From: Myxococcales bacterium
GTDB lineage: Bacteria > Myxococcota > Bradymonadia > UBA7976 > UBA1532
Length of the DNA: 64,000 bases
Reading direction: 5' to 3'
NCBI GenBank assembly: GCA_020633515.1
Contig: JACKDM010000002.1
Span: forward strand, 124,001 to 188,000
Each line of letters starts with the position of its first letter. Positions within the stretch are counted from its first letter, which is position 1. The translations under genes and the position numbers were made by a program. The notes under the pieces were generated by a model. That model was not told where the DNA came from, searched no databases, and worked only from the letters and a program-made list of their open reading frames with translations. Below are positions 39,559-48,700 of this stretch, piece by piece.

Positions 39559-40023
39559 TCACATCGCCGGGGGCTCGTCGCGAAACTCGAAGGGCGGGCG
39601 GTCGAAGCGGGCGCGGAGGTGGGCGAGCGCCCGGCGCACGGTCGGGCGGGCGACGAGCTTGCGCTCGAGGATGTGCTTCTTCGGGAGGTCGAGCAGCACG
39701 AGCCCGAGCAGGATGGTGAGCACGCCCTGACCGGGGAGGACGAGCATGGCGACCCCGAGCAGCACGAGGAGGGCGCCGGCGAGGTTCTTGAGCACGAGCA
39801 GCACCTTGCCGCCCGCGCCGGCCTCGCGGAAGCGCTCGGCGAGCGGGGGGCGCGGCTCGGAGAAGTAGTCGGCGGGGAGGCGCACGACCATGATCGGCAC
39901 CGCGGCGAGGCTCGCGACGACGAGCGCGACCGTGGCGACGGTGACGGTGACGACGACCTCGGTCGAGAAGAGGGTGTCGCGGATCCATTGCCAGTCCATG
40001 CGGATTGGAGGCGTGACCCGCAT
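39559..40023 (-). CDS. PGPGW-type small membrane protein
   Basis: 154 residues from ATG 40023; an internal ATG at 39999 is an alternative, as neither has a strong ribosome site. Two hydrophobic segments: TEVVVTVTVATVALVVASLAAV near the N-terminus, and a re-entrant-type LLVLLGVAMLVLPGQGVLTI with the PG-x-G core of the PGPGW family, followed by a basic LPKKHILERKL tail. Family function is unknown. It lies 36 bases upstream of the permease on the same strand, so co-transcription is likely. Confidence 0.75.
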   Translation of the reverse strand: MRVTPPIRMDWQWIRDTLFSTEVVVTVTVATVALVVASLAAVPIMVVRLPADYFSEPRPPLAERFREAGAGGKVLLVLKNLAGALLVLLGVAMLVLPGQGVLTILLGLVLLDLPKKHILERKLVARPTVRRALAHLRARFDRPPFEFRDEPPAM

Positions 40024-40109
40024 CCCGCGTCGCTCGTTGTCTGCGACGGCGAGTGGATTCGGGTGCGGTCCTCTTCTACGATCGCGCCGTCTCGGCAGTG
40101 GAGGGGAAG

Positions 40110-42968
40110 ATGATGCGGCCCATGGCGCGCGCGGGGCTCTGGGTGGCGGTGCTCGGTCTGTGGGGCTGTCTGCCCGATCTGGAGACGGAGTGCGCCGCCG
40201 ATCGCGACTGTCCGGCGGCGGTGCCGCTGTGCATCGGCGGGATCTGTACGCGGGTCGATCCGGCGGAGCGGGGCGTCGAGGGGGACGCGTTGCCGGATCG
40301 GGCGGTCGAGGACGCTTGGATGGGCGACGGTGATCCGCCCGATCGGGATGGCCCCGACATGGGCTGCGTCGCCGGCCCCGAGGTGTGCAACGGGCTCGAC
40401 GACGACTGCGACGGCATGGTCGACGAGGGGGGCGATGGCAGCCCGCTGAGCCGGAGCTGCTACACCGGCGATCCGGTCACGCAGAACGTGGGCGCCTGCC
40501 AGCCGGGCCGGGCGCGGTGCACGGGCGGGGCCTATGGCGACTGCGAGGGGCAGGTGGTGCCCGTGCCCGAGGCGTGCGACGCGGAGACGGGCTTCGACTG
40601 CGCGCTGTGCAACGGCGAGGACGACGACTGCGACGGCATGGCCGACGAGGGCCTGATCCGACCGTGCGGGCCGCAGGCGCGGATCGGGGTCTGCCGGCCG
40701 GGCACGCAGGCATGCGGGGCGCTCGGCTGGGAGGCATGCGAGGGCGCGGTCGAGGGATCGGACGACATCTGCGACGGGCTCGACAACGACTGTGATCTGA
40801 GCATCGACGAGGCGCTCGGCGACACCTGCGTGTGTACCGGCGACGAGACGCGCGGCTGCCCCGACCCGGATGGCGTCGACGGGGTGGGGATCTGCCGCGC
40901 CGGGACCCAGCGATGCACCGGCGATGGCACCTTCGGCGAGTGCGGGGGGCGGGTGCTGCCGGAGCTCGAGTCGTGCAACCTCATCGACGATGACTGTGAT
41001 GGCACGCCCGACGAGGGCACGGGCGGGGACGCCTGCTGGGTGGGCATGGGCGCGTGTCGGACCGAAGGCATGCTCGTCTGTCCGCCCGACTCGCCGGGGC
41101 TGCGGTGCGACGCCGTCGCGGGCATGCCGCGCAACGAGGCGTGCAACACGATCGACGACGACTGCGACGGGCGCACCGACGAAGGCATCGTCGGGACCGC
41201 CTGCCAGGTCGGCACGGGCGAGTGCCGCGCGCAGGGGGTCACCGTGTGCGAGCCGGGCGGGGCGAGGTGCGAGGCCGATCCGCGCAACCCGGCGCCCGAG
41301 GTGTGCAACGGTCGCGACGACGACTGCGACGGGCGGACCGACGAGCGCGAGGGCGGCGGCGGCCCGCTGACCCGCACCTGCTACCCCGGGCCGGCGGGCA
41401 CGCGCGACGTCGGGATCTGCGTCGCCGGCAGCCAGACCTGCAACGGCGGGCGCTATGGCGAGTGTATGGGCGCGACGGTGCCGGCCGCCGAGCGGTGCAA
41501 CGACACCGACGACGACTGCGACGCGCTCATCGACGACCTCGAGGGCGGCGCGACGTGCGTCTGCTCGATCGGTGAGCGACGCGCCTGCTACACGGGACCC
41601 CCGGGCACCGTCGGCGTGGGCCCCTGCCGGGCGGGTGAGCAGTCGTGCGTCGAGGGCGCCGGGAACGGCACCGACTTCGGCGCCTGCGCCGGCGAGGTGC
41701 GGCCCGGCGTCGAGGCCTGCAACGGGATCGACGACGACTGCGACGGCACCGTCGACGGCGGCGCCGACGCGCTGTGCGGCGATCCGTTCGGCGCGATCTC
41801 GGTCTGCGCCGCGGGCGCCTGCGACTTCAACTGCCTGCCGACCTGGGCCGACCGCAACAACATGCGGGGCGACGGCTGCGAGCGCGGCTGCGGGCCGCGG
41901 CCGATGCACGTCGGCATCACTGGGCCGGCGGCGCGGGTGCAGCCCGGCATCCGCCTCGCGCTGCGCCCCGATCGCGCCGAGTGGGCCGTCGCCTGGCTCG
42001 ACGACAACGACGCCCTCCAGCTCTCGGTCGGCGGCGCGCAGGCGATCGCGGTCGCCGAGGCGCTCGCCATCGAAGATGTCCCGGGCGACGACCTCGCGCT
42101 GATCGGCGCGGTCGGCGGCTACACGGTCATGCTGCTCGGCGACGCCGGCAACGGCGGCTTCGACGGTCTGCTCGTCGACCTCGCCGTCGACGGGGCCGCC
42201 GTCGATGTCGTGCACACCGCCGTGTTCAGCGCCGCCTCGCGCCCGATCCTGCTGCGGCGACCGATCGCCAACGAAGCGGACGAGCAGCTCGTGGTGTGGA
42301 TCGCGAATCGGGAGGACCGCGGCGGCGATGCGGTGCCGTTCGTGCTGCGCCGCCGCTTCGGCGCCGATCCGGCCGCCGCCGCCGCCCCGCCCGACGCCGC
42401 GAGCGGGCCGTGGAGCGGCTGGCCGGCGCTCACCGGCGCCACCCTCGACGGCGAGCCGGTCGTCATCGGCCGCGTCGGCGTCGCCGGGCGCCCCGAGCTG
42501 CGCGCGTTCTTCACCGGCAGCGGCCAGCAGGTGGGCGCCGTGATCGACAACGACATCGCCCGCGGCGCGATGGTGCGCCTCGTCGCCGCCGCCCGCGACG
42601 ACCAGGACCTGATCGCCGTCGCCGCCCGCGTCGACAACCGCAGCGCGCTCGTCTCGGTCCGCGGCGGCAACAACCGCGCGGTGCTGCCGTGGTCGACCAA
42701 CGAAGACACCCTGCTCCCGACCGGCGTCATCTACGGCGCGTTCGGCCCGATCCTGCTCGCGGCGCGGAGCGGCCCCAACGACAGCGTCGCCGTCCCCGTC
42801 GAGCTCGGCGGCGGCAACGCGCCGCTGCGCGTCAACGGGCCCCATGCCATCACCCCCGAGGGCGTCGCCGGGTTCCAGCTCCTCGGCGTCCTCGTCGGCA
42901 ACGAGCGCCGCGTCGTCTGGCTCGACGCCAACCGCCAGCCCCGCACCGCCGCGCTCCCCTGCCAGTAG
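40110..42968 (+). CDS. MopE-type Cys-rich lipoprotein with C-terminal propeller-like domain
   Basis: 952 residues from ATG 40110 (GAGGGGAAG directly before; ATG 40113 also fits). The lipobox LGLWGC puts the lipid on Cys 20. A short Cys knot (CAADRDCPAAVPLCIGGIC) and an acidic linker lead to about eight MopE-type units with CNGLDDDCDGMVDEG-like cores. From about residue 610 the protein changes to repeat strands such as WAVAWLDDNDALQLSVGG and EDTLLPTGVIYGAFGPILLA, suggesting a beta-propeller. It is likely surface-exposed and the counterpart of the two larger repeat proteins, with less uniform units and codon use. Confidence 0.87.
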   Translation: MMRPMARAGLWVAVLGLWGCLPDLETECAADRDCPAAVPLCIGGICTRVDPAERGVEGDALPDRAVEDAWMGDGDPPDRDGPDMGCVAGPEVCNGLDDDCDGMVDEGGDGSPLSRSCYTGDPVTQNVGACQPGRARCTGGAYGDCEGQVVPVPEACDAETGFDCALCNGEDDDCDGMADEGLIRPCGPQARIGVCRPGTQACGALGWEACEGAVEGSDDICDGLDNDCDLSIDEALGDTCVCTGDETRGCPDPDGVDGVGICRAGTQRCTGDGTFGECGGRVLPELESCNLIDDDCDGTPDEGTGGDACWVGMGACRTEGMLVCPPDSPGLRCDAVAGMPRNEACNTIDDDCDGRTDEGIVGTACQVGTGECRAQGVTVCEPGGARCEADPRNPAPEVCNGRDDDCDGRTDEREGGGGPLTRTCYPGPAGTRDVGICVAGSQTCNGGRYGECMGATVPAAERCNDTDDDCDALIDDLEGGATCVCSIGERRACYTGPPGTVGVGPCRAGEQSCVEGAGNGTDFGACAGEVRPGVEACNGIDDDCDGTVDGGADALCGDPFGAISVCAAGACDFNCLPTWADRNNMRGDGCERGCGPRPMHVGITGPAARVQPGIRLALRPDRAEWAVAWLDDNDALQLSVGGAQAIAVAEALAIEDVPGDDLALIGAVGGYTVMLLGDAGNGGFDGLLVDLAVDGAAVDVVHTAVFSAASRPILLRRPIANEADEQLVVWIANREDRGGDAVPFVLRRRFGADPAAAAAPPDAASGPWSGWPALTGATLDGEPVVIGRVGVAGRPELRAFFTGSGQQVGAVIDNDIARGAMVRLVAAARDDQDLIAVAARVDNRSALVSVRGGNNRAVLPWSTNEDTLLPTGVIYGAFGPILLAARSGPNDSVAVPVELGGGNAPLRVNGPHAITPEGVAGFQLLGVLVGNERRVVWLDANRQPRTAALPCQ

Positions 42969-42970
42969 CC

Positions 42971-42985
42971 GCCCCGGTTCGGGGC
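42971..42985 (+). terminator. Short GC hairpin after the lipoprotein gene
   Basis: GCCCCG-GTT-CGGGGC begins two bases after the stop codon. The stem is only six bases and has no T-run, so this is a weak terminator candidate. Confidence 0.35.
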
Positions 42986-43057
42986 GAAATGTCCCATCTC
43001 GGCCCGATCCGGGGCGCGCTGCGCCGTGAGACGGCAGCGCGCGCGGCACCCTCTGGA

Positions 43058-43073
43058 TGGCACGTCGGTTGCT
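43058..43073 (+). promoter_or_regulatory. Sigma-54 promoter with consensus match
   Basis: TGGCACGTCGGTTGCT matches TGGCACG-N4-TTGCW at every fixed position with GG-N10-GC spacing. It lies 32 bases before the rhodanese ATG at 43106, giving a leader of about 20 bases. Confidence 0.75.
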
Positions 43074-43105
43074 GAACCGAGCGGGTGCTGACCGAGAGGA
43101 GAATC

Positions 43106-43510
43106 ATGAAGACCATCACCCGCCAGGAGCTCGCGCAACGGATCGAAGAGCGGCGCGGGCCGCCCCCGGTGCTCGTCGAGGTGCTCGGCGAGGCCGCCTT
43201 CGACGCCGGCCACCTGCCTCATGCCATCAACGTCCCCTATGGCAAGGACTTCGTCGCCCGCTTCCGCGACGAGATCAGCGATCACGACATGCCGATCGTC
43301 GTCTACGGCGCCGCCGCCGAGCCGCAGATCCCGCTCGACGCCGCGCTCTCGCTCGAAGAGGCCGGCTACCGCCGCGTCTCGTGCTACCTCGACGGCAAGG
43401 ACGCCTGGCGCGACGAGGGCCCCGACCCCAAGACCACGCACCCGACGGCGCGCATAAAGCCCGACGTCGACTCGCGCGTGGCCGGCGTCGACACCCCGTT
43501 CGCGCGCTGA
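43106..43510 (+). CDS. Rhodanese-like domain protein without the active-site Cys
   Basis: 134 residues from ATG 43106 after GAGAGGAG. One rhodanese fold: ITRQELAQRIE, LVEVLGEAAFDAGHLPHAINVPY and YRRVSCYLDGKDAWRDEG are all typical. At the catalytic loop, where active sulfurtransferases read VVYC, this protein has IVVYGAAAEPQ, so the Cys is Gly and it should not transfer sulfur. Such domains usually bind partners or sense stress. It is preceded by the best sigma-54 promoter of the window, which suggests regulated single-gene expression. Confidence 0.85.
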   Translation: MKTITRQELAQRIEERRGPPPVLVEVLGEAAFDAGHLPHAINVPYGKDFVARFRDEISDHDMPIVVYGAAAEPQIPLDAALSLEEAGYRRVSCYLDGKDAWRDEGPDPKTTHPTARIKPDVDSRVAGVDTPFAR

Positions 43511-43623
43511 CCCGGCCGAGTGAAGCGCGCGAGACGCGACGCCGACGCAGCGATCTCCATCTCAAGCGAGACGGATTACACCCGCGGCCCGCTCACCGGC
43601 CGCCGACGCGGAGCTGCCCGAAG

Positions 43624-45720
43624 TTGATCCCGCTGCCGACGACCCGCCGCTCCGCCCTCGCGCTCACGAGCCTCGCCGCGATCCTGCTCTCTGCCTGCGC
43701 CGCCGGCCCCGACATCAAGGAGGTCATCGGCGCCGACTACGAGATCGATGACATCGAGTTCGAAGGCGTCGAGCGCTTCGACGAAGACGATCTGCTCGAG
43801 TTCCTCGTGATGGGTGAGACCTCGTGGCTGCCCTTCACCGAGACCTACTACTTCAACCCCGCCTTCGTGCCCGCCGACAGCAAGCGCATCGTCGATCTCT
43901 ACCGCGCCTATGGCTACTACGACGCCGAAGTCATCGACGTCAAGACACGCCCCGACGACGACGAGATCGACATCACCTTCGTCATCTCCGAGGGCAGCCC
44001 GGTCATCATCGAGTCGATCGACTTCGACTGGAAGGGTGACATCGACGTCGGCGACGTGCCACCCGAGGAGCGCCCCGAGCGCGTCGACGAAGACAAGCGC
44101 GAGGTCGAGGCGCTCAATGTGCTCGCGGTCGAGGGACCCATGGAGATCGCGAAGCTCAACCAGTCGGTCAACGACATGGATCTCGCGCTCCGCGAGCGGG
44201 GTCACGCGCTCGCCAAGGTCCGCGAGCGCGTCGAGATCGACCGCGAGAACAAGCTCGCCCGCGTCCGCTACACCCTCGAACCCGGCCCGGTCGTCACCAT
44301 CGAGCGCATCAGCTACGAGGGCCTCGGATATGCCCCGCGCGACCTCGTCGAGCGCGAGGTCGACTACGCCGAAGGCAGCCGCTACTCACCGAGCCTCGTC
44401 AAGCGCATCGAGGGATCGATCTATGCCATGGATGTCTTCCGCACCGTCGTCGCGCTCCCCGACGACGAGGTCGGCCCCGACCGTCGCATCGACATCAAGG
44501 TCCGCGCCGACAACTCACCCACCCAGACCCTCAAGCTCGGCTTCGGCCTCGGCTTCGATCCCATCCGCTGGGAGCAGCGCATCACCGGACGCTACACCCA
44601 CCGCAACCTCTTCGGCCGCCTGACCCGCCTCGACCTCGACACCCTCGCCGGCTACGCCGAGCTGCCCACCCCCTTCGACCCCGAGGAGCACGGCCCCATC
44701 GCGCGCTTCGCGCCGACGTTTCGCAAGAAGGGTCTGCTCGAGAAGCGCCTCGTGTGGACGCTCGCGCCCGAGCTCGAGCTCGGCATCGAGCAGGGCTACC
44801 AGTTCTGGTCGGTCGAGAACCGCGTCGGCGTCTCGCGCTTCTTCCTCGGCTTCATCGAGGCGACGTTCTCCCACAACCTGCGCCGGGTCGACTTCTTCGG
44901 CTTCGGCACCGGCTGCGTGCTCCCGCCCGACGAAGACGTCGAGATCGACCCCGACGACCCCGCCGATCCCAACATCTCCGACGAGTGCATCCGCAACGCC
45001 GCCGCCGGCTTCTTCGACCTCGGCGACGACGCCGACCTCGACAGCCTCCCGCCCGACATCATCTTCAAGGACCCCTACCTCGTCAGCTACCTCGAGGCCG
45101 AGCTCAAGCTGCACTTCACCGATCGCATCGTCGACCCCGACGACGGCGTCGTCCTCGGCGCCACCTATGACTACGCCGGCGGCTTCGTCGGCGGTGACTT
45201 CGACTTCCACAAGATCACACCCTTCGTGCGCGCCTACTGGACGCCGCTCGAGCGCTTGCAGTTCGCCGCGCGGGTCGAGGCCGGCATGATCTTCCCCTTT
45301 GGCGACGACTCCGCCGCGCCCATCGATCTGCGCTACTACCTCGGCGGCGCCAACACCGTGCGCGGCTGGGGCCTGCGCCGCCTCTCGCCGCGCTCGATCC
45401 AGGACTGCGGCGACGCGCCCGACTATAGCTGCGGTGGCATCCCCATCGGCGGCCTGAGCATGATCCTCGCCAACGCCGAGGTCCGCTGGCAGGCGTTCGG
45501 CCCGATCATCCTCGCGACCTTCCTCGACGCCGGCGACGTGCGCCTCGAAGAAGCCACCTGGAAGCTCGACGAGCTCTATTACAGCAGCGGCCTCGGCGTC
45601 CGCGTCGACAGCCCCGTCGGCCTCATCCGCGCCGACGTCGGCATCCGCCTCAACGACCCGCCCCGCTTCGGCACCGAATCCCGGTGGGCCATCCACCTCG
45701 GCCTGGGAGATTCGTTTTGA
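43624..45720 (+). CDS. tamA: TamA-like Omp85-family outer membrane protein
   Basis: 698 residues from TTG 43624 (GGAG ten bases before). The N-terminus has a lipobox-like LLSAC (Cys 25), unusual for Omp85. About three POTRA domains follow (first IDDIEFEGVERFDEDDLLEF, last VVTIERISYEGLGYAPRDL), then a beta-barrel ending GLVRADVGIRLND-like with terminal Phe. The Omp85 signature GGANTVRGWGLRRL lies near residue 580. An Asp-rich insertion (VEIDPDDPADPNISDEC) in the barrel may bind calcium. It overlaps the TamB-like gene by TTGA, so the two form the translocation and assembly module for outer-membrane proteins or phospholipid transport. Confidence 0.87.
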   Translation: MIPLPTTRRSALALTSLAAILLSACAAGPDIKEVIGADYEIDDIEFEGVERFDEDDLLEFLVMGETSWLPFTETYYFNPAFVPADSKRIVDLYRAYGYYDAEVIDVKTRPDDDEIDITFVISEGSPVIIESIDFDWKGDIDVGDVPPEERPERVDEDKREVEALNVLAVEGPMEIAKLNQSVNDMDLALRERGHALAKVRERVEIDRENKLARVRYTLEPGPVVTIERISYEGLGYAPRDLVEREVDYAEGSRYSPSLVKRIEGSIYAMDVFRTVVALPDDEVGPDRRIDIKVRADNSPTQTLKLGFGLGFDPIRWEQRITGRYTHRNLFGRLTRLDLDTLAGYAELPTPFDPEEHGPIARFAPTFRKKGLLEKRLVWTLAPELELGIEQGYQFWSVENRVGVSRFFLGFIEATFSHNLRRVDFFGFGTGCVLPPDEDVEIDPDDPADPNISDECIRNAAAGFFDLGDDADLDSLPPDIIFKDPYLVSYLEAELKLHFTDRIVDPDDGVVLGATYDYAGGFVGGDFDFHKITPFVRAYWTPLERLQFAARVEAGMIFPFGDDSAAPIDLRYYLGGANTVRGWGLRRLSPRSIQDCGDAPDYSCGGIPIGGLSMILANAEVRWQAFGPIILATFLDAGDVRLEEATWKLDELYYSSGLGVRVDSPVGLIRADVGIRLNDPPRFGTESRWAIHLGLGDSF

Positions 45721-48700
45721 ACACTCAATCCCCCCCCGAGGGCACCCCGCCGACCGAAGAGAAGCCCCGGCGTCATCGCCTGCGCAAGGCGCTCAAGATC
45801 ACCGGTCTCGTCATCGGCGGCCTCGTCGCCCTCGTGCTGCTCACCGTCGTCACCGTGCTCTACACCGGCTTCGGCACCGCGTTCGCGCTGCGTCAGGGGC
45901 TCTCGATCTACGATGACATGATCGATGGCAGCGTGAAGCACGATGACATCGAAGGATCCCTCGCCGGTGGCATGACCCTCACCGGCCTCGAGCTGCGCGA
46001 CGCCGCGGGCACGCCGCTCGTCGCCGTCGAGACCCTCTACCTCGAGATCTCCCCCGCCGAGCTGCTCGGCGGCGAGGCGATCGTCGACGGTCTCGTCGCC
46101 GCCGGCGTGCGCGTCGACGTGCCGTACGTCGACCCCGAGAGCGGCGCGAGCCCGTTCGCCGACATCACCCCGCCCCCGAGCCCGACCCAGGAGCCGCCCA
46201 CGCCCGGCATCGGCCCCGACCTGCCGCTCTACATCGCCGCCCGCGTCGAGGTGCAGGGCGCCACCGTGCGCACCCAGACGGCGGACGGCGCCTGGGAGAC
46301 CGCCGTCGACGGCGCCTACGCCGCGATCACCGCCCACGGCGAAGGCAAGAGCGCCGTCGTCGAGATCGAGCCGAACACCCGCGTCTCGCTCCCGGTCGTG
46401 CCGCTCGACGTCGCCGGCGCCGCGCTCGTCGCCCGCTGGGACGAGCCGCACCTCGTCATCGAAGACCTCCGCGTGCAGAGCGACGCCGGGGTCATCGGCG
46501 CGCCCCGCCTCGCGCTCGACGCCGAGACGATGAGCCTCGACGGCGCGCTCCTCGTGCGCGGCTTCGCCGACGTGCTCCGCGACCGCTTCGGCGCGCCCGA
46601 GCTGCTCGAGACCGACCCCGAGATCACCCTCGTCGCCGACGGCCGCGCCGACGACCTGCGCCTCGCGCTCCTCGTCGAGCCCGGCCTCGGCGCCGAGACC
46701 GGCGAAGGGCTCTGGCTGCGCCTCGACGCCCGCGGCCGGGTGCAGCCCGACATCGACCTCCGCACCGAGCTGCTCGTCGAGGGCGTCGACCCCCGCATCG
46801 GCTCGCCCGACCTGCCCGGCGGCGAGCTCGGCGTGGTCGTGCGCGCCCACGTCACCGGCGCCACGCCCGACGCGCTCGACGTCGCCGCCGCCGTCGACTG
46901 CCTCGACTGCCAGATCGAAGACGTCGGCCCGATCGACCTCGCGCTCTACGCCCGCCTCGAGCAGGGCACCGGCTCGGCCGCGCTCCGCGTCGAGGCCGCC
47001 GGCGCCGCCATCGACGCCCGCGCCGAGGTGTGGGACTTCCAGAGCCTGCGCGCCCACCTCCGCGTCGACGTGCCCGACCTCGCCGCCACCGGCGAGGTCG
47101 CCCGCCGCTTCGCGCCCGACGTGCAGGCCGTGCAGGGCGCGCTCACCGTCGAGGCCCACTGCGTCGGCGGCCTGCGCGACCCCGCCTGCACCGCGACCAC
47201 CGCCGTCCGTGAATTCCAGGGCTACGAGGCCCGCGCCGGCGAGGTCGTCGTGCAGGCGTTCACCACCCCCGCCACCACCCCGCCCGCCTTCGCCGCCGAC
47301 GTCTTCGGCCGTGACCTCGCCTACGGGCAGGACCGCTTCGACACCCTGCACGCCCGCGCGAGCGGCACCCCCGGCGAGGTCCTCGCCACCGTCGTCGCCG
47401 AGCCCCGCGGCCAGGATCGCCTCCGCCTCGCCGCCGGCCTCACCGTCGGCCCGCCCCTGCAACTGCGCCTGCTCGAGCTCGAAGGCGTCGCCCGCGGCGT
47501 GCGCGCCGACCTCGCCAGGCCCTCGTCGATCACCCTCGCCCCCGACGGCCGCGTCGTCATCGACGGCCTCTCCCTCGCGCTCGGCGGCGGCCGGATCCGC
47601 GCCGACGGCACCTATGACCCCCAGGGACCGAGCGACCTCACCCTCGCCGTCTCTGCGCTCAACCTCGCGACCCTCAACAACTTCGTGCCCGGCCTCGGCC
47701 TCCGCGGCCGCCTCGACCTCGACGCCCGCGTCAACGGCCGCCCCGCCGCGCCCGACGTGCGCCTCGACCTCACCGCCCGCGGCGTGCGCTACCAGGGCAC
47801 CCCCCTCGGCACCACCACCGCCCGCGTCCGCTACGGCGACCGCCGCCTCGACGCCCGCCTCGTCAACACCGAGGGCCTCGCCGACCGCGTCCAGATCGAC
47901 GCCCAGGTCCCCTTCGACCTCGACCTCCAGAGCGGCACCGTCGGCCCCCGCTTCGACGCCCGCCAGAGCGTCGCCATCATCGTCGACGACCTCCGCCTCG
48001 CCCGCCTCGAGCCCATGCTCGGCGAGGGCAAGGCCCCCGAAGGCGTCATCAACGTCAACGGCCGCTTCGCCGGCCGCGCCGCCCCCACCGGCGCGCTCTC
48101 CATCGTCGCCACCGACGTCGCCTACGAAGGCTGGAAGGTCCCCCAGCTCGGCGTCGACGTCGCCTACGACGGCCGCGAGCTCGGCGTCGACCTCGGCGTC
48201 CAGAGCAGCTACGCCGAGTCGGTCGAGCTGCACGCCAAGGTCCCGCTGCGCGTCGACCTCTCCCGCGGCGTCGCCGAGTGGCAGAAGACCCGCCCCCACG
48301 ACCTCCGCCTCGTCGTCAAGAACGTCACCACCGACGACATCCTCGTCGAGCGCGTCCCCCTCGCGCAGCAGTTCCGCCTGCAAGAGCTCGTCGTCGACAT
48401 CGAAGGCCCCGCCACGCGCCCCACCGGCAAGATCGACGTCGTCACCCGCATCGAGACCTTCGCCGGCATCGACCTCAGCACCAGCCGCGCCCACCTCGAG
48501 CTCACCGAAGACGCCGCCGACCTCCGCATCGACCTCGAGAACCCCTCCCAGGACAAGTTCACCCTCACCGCCCACGTCCCCGTCGAGGTGCGCCCCCTCG
48601 CCGCCACCCCCGTCGTCTGGAAGCACGACGCCGAGCACCGCCTCGACCTCGACATCGACAACCTCAACCTCGCCGGCTACGCCCAGACCAAGGGCTCACC

